10,487 bases of DNA from Prevotellaceae bacterium (GTDB lineage: Bacteria; Bacteroidota; Bacteroidia; Bacteroidales; Bacteroidaceae), in contig JAJPYW010000276.1 in NCBI GenBank assembly GCA_021204715.1, forward strand, positions 1 to 10,487, given 5' to 3'. Position numbers and translations under genes: made by a program. Positions 6,737 to 10,487 of this stretch are shown in pieces. Position 1 is the stretch's first letter, and each line of letters starts with the position of its first letter. The notes under the pieces were generated by a model. That model was not told the DNA's origin, did no database searches, and was given only the letters and a program-made list of their open reading frames with translations.

Positions 6737-7909
6737 CTACTTGCGCAGGAAGTCGCTCCGCTTGCGGAAAAGGCAATAGAGTTTCCAACAGAGTGACTGG
6801 CAAGGTTGCAACAGGTCGAACAAGGGCAAGGCAAGGCAATGGTTCCTTTCGTCGCCCAATGCTTTGGCCGTGCGGTGGAAAATGGTGGCTTGCATGCAGA
6901 AGCGGGCGATGAACAGTAGTACAGCGGCCGCGGCCACCCACCAGTCGCGGTGCATGAGGCCGGTAACGGCAGTGGCTATCCAGCCGGCGTAGAACAACAA
7001 ACGGGTGCATGTCTCCCATCCGGCCAAGTAGCGCTGCGCGCCGCGGTAAAGGCGGGCGGTGGAGGCGTAGCCTATCTTTTCTTCACGCCAATCTTTTACA
7101 CGTTCAAGAGGCAGGCGGCGCACAGTGGCGTCGGCGTCTGTCTCAACACGGGTGTTCCCCGCACTCGCCGTGCGGTTCACGAAGAGGTCGTCGTCGCCGC
7201 GTTGCAAGTTCAAGTTGGCCGAGAATCCTTTCTGGGCATAGAAAAGCTCCTTGCGGTAGGCCAAGTTGCGGCCAATGCCCATGTAAGGGCTGCCGGCCAA
7301 GGCGAATCCAAGGTAGCGCATGGCGCCCAAGAGGTTGTCGAACGAGCAGCATTTGTGCAGCCAGCCCTTGCCTTGTCCATATCCGCTATAACCCAAGACG
7401 ATTTGGGCGCGCGATGTAAAATTGCGGGCCAGCAGGCGCAGCCATTGGCCGCTCGCGGGCCGGCAATCGGCTTCGGTCAGCACAATCCACTCATATTTGC
7501 TCGCTTTGATGCCCAAGGTGACGGCCAACTTCTTGCGGCTGATGTAGCGTGAGGAGTCGGGCACGAAGCTGTGGTAAAGGTGGTGGTACCGCTCTTCGGC
7601 CAACGTAAGGTAGTTCCCGGTATCGTCGTCGTTGCTGTCGCTGATGACGATTACCTCGAACTGCGGATAATCCTGCTCCAACACGGCCGGCAGGTTGCTT
7701 TGCAACTGTTCGCATGCGTTGTGGGCGCAGATGATGACCGAAACCGGGGGAAGTTCCGAGGTAAAGTGGACGTTTTCGAGGCTCACCGCGCGGGCTCTTC
7801 GGCAGATGCGGTTGTACAGACAGAGGTAGTAAAGCAGTTGGAAAAGGAACAGCAGACCGGTTAGGGCGAGCAACATTCCTTCCGTGGTGTCTAATCTGAT
7901 TGATTCCAT
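6737..7909 (-). CDS. Membrane-anchored family 2 glycosyltransferase
   Basis: The protein has 390 residues. A membrane segment at about 12-33 is followed by a cytoplasmic GT-A domain beginning VSVIICAHN (56-64). The nucleotide-sugar site reads VISDSNDDD (88-96), and the DxD-like metal site is at Glu146-Ala-Asp148 (TEADCRP). Acceptor-side motifs are GIGRNLAYRK (211-220) and GDDDLF (238-243), where one of Asp239-241 is the likely catalytic base. Two further membrane segments lie at about 303-319 and 324-342. The typical QxxRW motif of processive GT2 enzymes is not visible; the equivalent region reads DWREEKIGYAST (273-284). This suggests transfer of a single sugar to a lipid or glycan acceptor at the inner membrane (inference); sugar and acceptor are unknown. 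The gene has its own -7 box and is divergent from uvrA. There is no surrounding polysaccharide locus in the window. Confidence 0.88.
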   Translation of the reverse strand: MESIRLDTTEGMLLALTGLLFLFQLLYYLCLYNRICRRARAVSLENVHFTSELPPVSVIICAHNACEQLQSNLPAVLEQDYPQFEVIVISDSNDDDTGNYLTLAEERYHHLYHSFVPDSSRYISRKKLAVTLGIKASKYEWIVLTEADCRPASGQWLRLLARNFTSRAQIVLGYSGYGQGKGWLHKCCSFDNLLGAMRYLGFALAGSPYMGIGRNLAYRKELFYAQKGFSANLNLQRGDDDLFVNRTASAGNTRVETDADATVRRLPLERVKDWREEKIGYASTARLYRGAQRYLAGWETCTRLLFYAGWIATAVTGLMHRDWWVAAAAVLLFIARFCMQATIFHRTAKALGDERNHCLALPLFDLLQPCQSLCWKLYCLFRKRSDFLRK

Positions 7910-7934
7910 AGCGTCGTATGCACTTGTATGGGTG

Positions 7935-7942
7935 CAAATTTA
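7935..7942 (-). promoter_or_regulatory. -7 promoter element of the glycosyltransferase gene
   Basis: The minus strand reads TAAATTTG, an exact TAnnTTTG match, 25 bases before ATG 7909. No TTG is found at the expected -33 distance. The 174-base gap between this gene and uvrA (7910-8083) holds this element and the divergent uvrA -7 box; I see no operator or SOS-type box between them. Confidence 0.5.
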
Positions 7943-8039
7943 TAAAAAACGGTTGGATTGATGCCGCCTTGGTAAAATAATCTACTCTTCTATACAGAAA
8001 AATAGCGGTGCTGAAGGCTGTAGTTCGGGCTTAAACGCT

Positions 8040-8047
8040 TATTTTTG
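8040..8047 (+). promoter_or_regulatory. -7 promoter element of uvrA
   Basis: TATTTTTG matches TAnnTTTG exactly and ends 36 bases before ATG 8084. A CTG at 8018-8020 lies 19 bases upstream and would be a one-mismatch -33 element. No SOS box is evident. Confidence 0.5.
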
Positions 8048-8083
8048 CAGGAATTTTGATGATAAGAAGAGGATATATACGGT

Positions 8084-10487
8084 ATGCAAGAAGAATTGGA
8101 ATCCATCAACGTTTACGGCGCCCGAGTCCATAACTTGAAGAATATCGACGTGCAGATACCCCGTAACAGCTTGGCCGTGATAACGGGATTGAGCGGCAGC
8201 GGCAAGTCGTCGCTGGCTTTCGACACGATATTCGCCGAGGGACAGCGCCGTTACATAGAGACCTTCTCCGCGTATGCGCGTAATTTCTTGGGGAACTTGG
8301 AACGGCCCGATGTGGATGAGATAACGGGGCTCAGTCCGGTCATCTCCATCGAACAGAAGACCACCAACAAGAATCCCCGTTCCACCGTGGGGACCACTAC
8401 CGAGATATACGACTACCTGCGCTTGCTCTATGCCCGCGCCGGCGAAGCCTACTCCTACCTGTCAGGAGAGAAGATGGTGAAATACACCGAAGAGCAGGTG
8501 CTCCGGCTGATTCTGAACGCCTATAAAGGGAAGCGTATCTATATCCTCGCCCCGTTGGTACGCGGACGGAAAGGCCATTACAAGGAGCTGTTCGAGCAGG
8601 TGCGCAAGAAAGGCTACCTGCATGTGCGTGTCGACGGCACCGTATGCGAGGCGTTGCCGGGCATGAAGCTCGACCGCTACAAGAACCACGATGTGGAGGT
8701 GGTGATTGACAAGTTGGTGGTGTCCGACAAGGACAATACACGCTTGAAAGAGAGCGTGGCGCTTGCCATGCGGCAAGGCGAGGGCTTGCTGATGATTCTC
8801 GACGCTTCTGATAACAGCGTGCGCCATTACAGCAAGCGGCTGATGTGTCCCGTCACCGGCCTTTCCTATCGGGAACCGGCGCCCCACAACTTCTCGTTCA
8901 ATTCGCCGCAAGGTGCCTGTCCCAAGTGCAAAGGCCTTGGCGTGGTAAGCCAGATAGACATAGACAAGATAATCCCCGACCGTGAGCTCTCCATTGCCGA
9001 AGGAGCCATCGTCCCCTTGGGAAAAGCCAAGGGCAGCATGGTGTTCTGGCAGATAAGCGCCCTGCTTGAGAAGTATGAGGCCGGCTTGAAGACGCCTGTA
9101 GCCGAGTTGCCCGACGAGGCCATTGACGAGATACTCTACGGATCCGCCGACCGCCTGCGCATCAAGAACAACCTGATAGGAACCTCTACCGACTACTTCG
9201 TGCAGTTCGACGGCGTGGTGAAATACATCCGCATGTTGCAGGAAAAAGAACTGTCGGCTACGGCACAGAAATGGGCCGAGCAGTTCGCCCGCACGGCCGT
9301 TTGCCCCGAGTGCGGGGGCGCGCGGCTGAACAAGGAAGCCCTCCATTACCGCCTGCACGATAAAAACATCTACCAGCTCTCCTCGATGGACATCCGCGAG
9401 CTGTATGTCTGGTTGGAGGGATTGGACGCTTTCCTCGACGACAAGCAACGGCAGATTGCCGCCGAGATATTGAAAGAGATACGTTCCCGGCTCCGCTTCC
9501 TGTTGGATGTGGGTTTGGATTATCTTTCCCTTGCCCGCAGTTCCACCTCTCTTTCGGGCGGTGAGAGCCAGCGCATCCGCTTGGCCACGCAAATCGGGTC
9601 GCAACTTGTCAACGTGCTCTATATACTCGATGAACCCAGCATCGGCTTGCACCAACGCGACAACCGGCGGTTGATTGCTTCCTTGAAGAAGCTGCGCGAC
9701 ATAGGCAACTCTGTCATCGTGGTAGAACACGACAAAGAGATGATGCTGGCCGCCGATTACGTCATCGACTTGGGGCCGAAAGCCGGACGCTTCGGCGGTG
9801 AGGTGGTGTTTGCCGGCACACCTGCCGAGATGTTGCTGACGCACACGCTGACCTCCCAATACCTGAACGGAGAGCGTTTCATAGAGATTCCCGCCCGTCG
9901 CCGTCCGGGCAACGGACACAGCCTTTGGCTGCGCGGTGCCAAAGGCAACAACTTGAAGGACGTGGACGTGGAGTTCCCGCTTGGCAAGCTGATATGCGTT
10001 ACCGGCGTCTCGGGAAGCGGCAAGTCTACCTTGGTGAACGAGACACTGCAACCCATCCTTTCCCAACGCCTCTACCGCTCGTTGCAGGACCCGTTGCCCT
10101 ACGGCGGCGTCGAAGGATTGGAGTATATAGACAAGGTGGTGAATGTAGACCAGTCCCCGTTGGGGCGCACGCCGCGCTCCAATCCCGCCACCTATACAGG
10201 CGTCTTTTCCGACATACGCAACCTCTTCGTCGATTTGCCCGAAGCCAAGATACGGGGTTACAAGGCGGGGCGATTCTCTTTCAACGTGGCCGGCGGACGT
10301 TGCGAAGCCTGCCAAGGCAACGGCTACAAGACCATTGAGATGAACTTCCTGCCCGATGTCTACGTGCCTTGCGAAGTGTGTCACGGCAAGCGTTACAACC
10401 GCGAGACGTTGGAAGTGCGCTTCAAAGGGAAATCCATTGCCGACGTGCTCGACATGACCATCAACCAAGCCGTGGAGTTCTTCGAGA
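8084..10487 (+). CDS. uvrA: UvrA, excinuclease ABC subunit A, 3' end cut by window
   Basis: 801 complete codons are present; UvrA is usually about 930-950 residues, so the last ~140 are missing. UvrA is the dimeric ATPase that scans DNA for bulky damage with UvrB in nucleotide excision repair. Visible parts are Walker A of the first ATPase at 35-42 (GLSGSGKS), the first ABC signature LSGGE at 490-494, the Walker B end with Asp516-Glu517 (LDEPSIGLH), the second Walker A at 641-648 (GVSGSGKS), and the second zinc module with Cys740/743 and Cys763/766. The second signature and Walker B lie beyond the window. The first zinc module is degenerate: Cys255-Pro-Val-Thr258, then Cys279/Cys282, so one ligand is Thr. 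The start at 8084 ([19 protein letters not shown]) fits the family N-terminus; a purine-rich AAGAAGAGG precedes it by 10 bases or more. A second uvrA paralogue elsewhere in the genome is possible. Confidence 0.96.
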   Translation, partial: MQEELESINVYGARVHNLKNIDVQIPRNSLAVITGLSGSGKSSLAFDTIFAEGQRRYIETFSAYARNFLGNLERPDVDEITGLSPVISIEQKTTNKNPRSTVGTTTEIYDYLRLLYARAGEAYSYLSGEKMVKYTEEQVLRLILNAYKGKRIYILAPLVRGRKGHYKELFEQVRKKGYLHVRVDGTVCEALPGMKLDRYKNHDVEVVIDKLVVSDKDNTRLKESVALAMRQGEGLLMILDASDNSVRHYSKRLMCPVTGLSYREPAPHNFSFNSPQGACPKCKGLGVVSQIDIDKIIPDRELSIAEGAIVPLGKAKGSMVFWQISALLEKYEAGLKTPVAELPDEAIDEILYGSADRLRIKNNLIGTSTDYFVQFDGVVKYIRMLQEKELSATAQKWAEQFARTAVCPECGGARLNKEALHYRLHDKNIYQLSSMDIRELYVWLEGLDAFLDDKQRQIAAEILKEIRSRLRFLLDVGLDYLSLARSSTSLSGGESQRIRLATQIGSQLVNVLYILDEPSIGLHQRDNRRLIASLKKLRDIGNSVIVVEHDKEMMLAADYVIDLGPKAGRFGGEVVFAGTPAEMLLTHTLTSQYLNGERFIEIPARRRPGNGHSLWLRGAKGNNLKDVDVEFPLGKLICVTGVSGSGKSTLVNETLQPILSQRLYRSLQDPLPYGGVEGLEYIDKVVNVDQSPLGRTPRSNPATYTGVFSDIRNLFVDLPEAKIRGYKAGRFSFNVAGGRCEACQGNGYKTIEMNFLPDVYVPCEVCHGKRYNRETLEVRFKGKSIADVLDMTINQAVEFFE

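Noticed and set aside
6758..6767. CCGCTTGCGG as a terminator hairpin for the permease
   Set aside because: The loop would be only two bases, there is no T-run after it on the plus strand, and it is inside the glycosyltransferase coding region.
8462..10468. 668-codon open frame on the minus strand
   Set aside because: It lies wholly antisense to uvrA, whose ATPase and zinc motifs are intact. It has no recognisable domain and reflects codon bias in GC-rich DNA.
1..10487. Mobile elements, CRISPR arrays, tRNA or rRNA genes
   Set aside because: I found no transposase or integrase reading frame, no regularly spaced repeats and no tRNA-like or rRNA-like segment; the intergenic gaps are all under 180 bases.

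Overview
The window looks like ordinary core chromosome from a member of the Bacteroidales, probably Bacteroidaceae-like. The protein set reads like that group: a LysM glucosaminidase, a two-site redox protein of the NapH/NapG type, and a UvrA with a degenerate first zinc finger. Five genes are preceded by a Bacteroidetes-type -7 box (TAnnTTTG), two of them with a TTG or TTTG -33 element 19-20 bases upstream, and Shine-Dalgarno sequences are weak or absent. G+C looks high for Bacteroides by eye (well above 50%), so I do not name a genus. I see no insertion sequence, prophage gene, CRISPR array, tRNA or rRNA.

Left part (1-2508, minus strand): a two-gene redox operon. The upstream gene encodes a membrane polyferredoxin that reads as a NapH-like membrane half fused to a NapG-like half, with a twin-arginine motif at the junction. 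Thirty bases downstream lies an aldo/keto reductase with a twin-arginine lipoprotein signal, cut by the window start. Both products appear to act at or beyond the inner membrane. This is the least ordinary part of the window.

Middle (2630-5492): cdd (cytidine deaminase, minus strand) is divergent from a secreted glucosaminidase with two LysM repeats. The latter is followed by a separately promoted class I aminotransferase.

Right part (5489-10487): the aminotransferase overlaps an FtsX/LolE-like permease by four bases (ATGA). The permease ends 3 bases from the convergent end of a membrane-anchored family 2 glycosyltransferase. A 174-base divergent promoter region then leads to uvrA, which runs off the window after 801 codons.

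Functionally the genes are a mix of housekeeping tasks (nucleotide salvage, cell wall turnover, amino acid metabolism, envelope transport, glycan synthesis, DNA repair) rather than one pathway. Only the redox pair, and perhaps the aminotransferase-permease pair, are clearly transcription units. I found no convincing wholly new system; the best lead is the exported redox pair.
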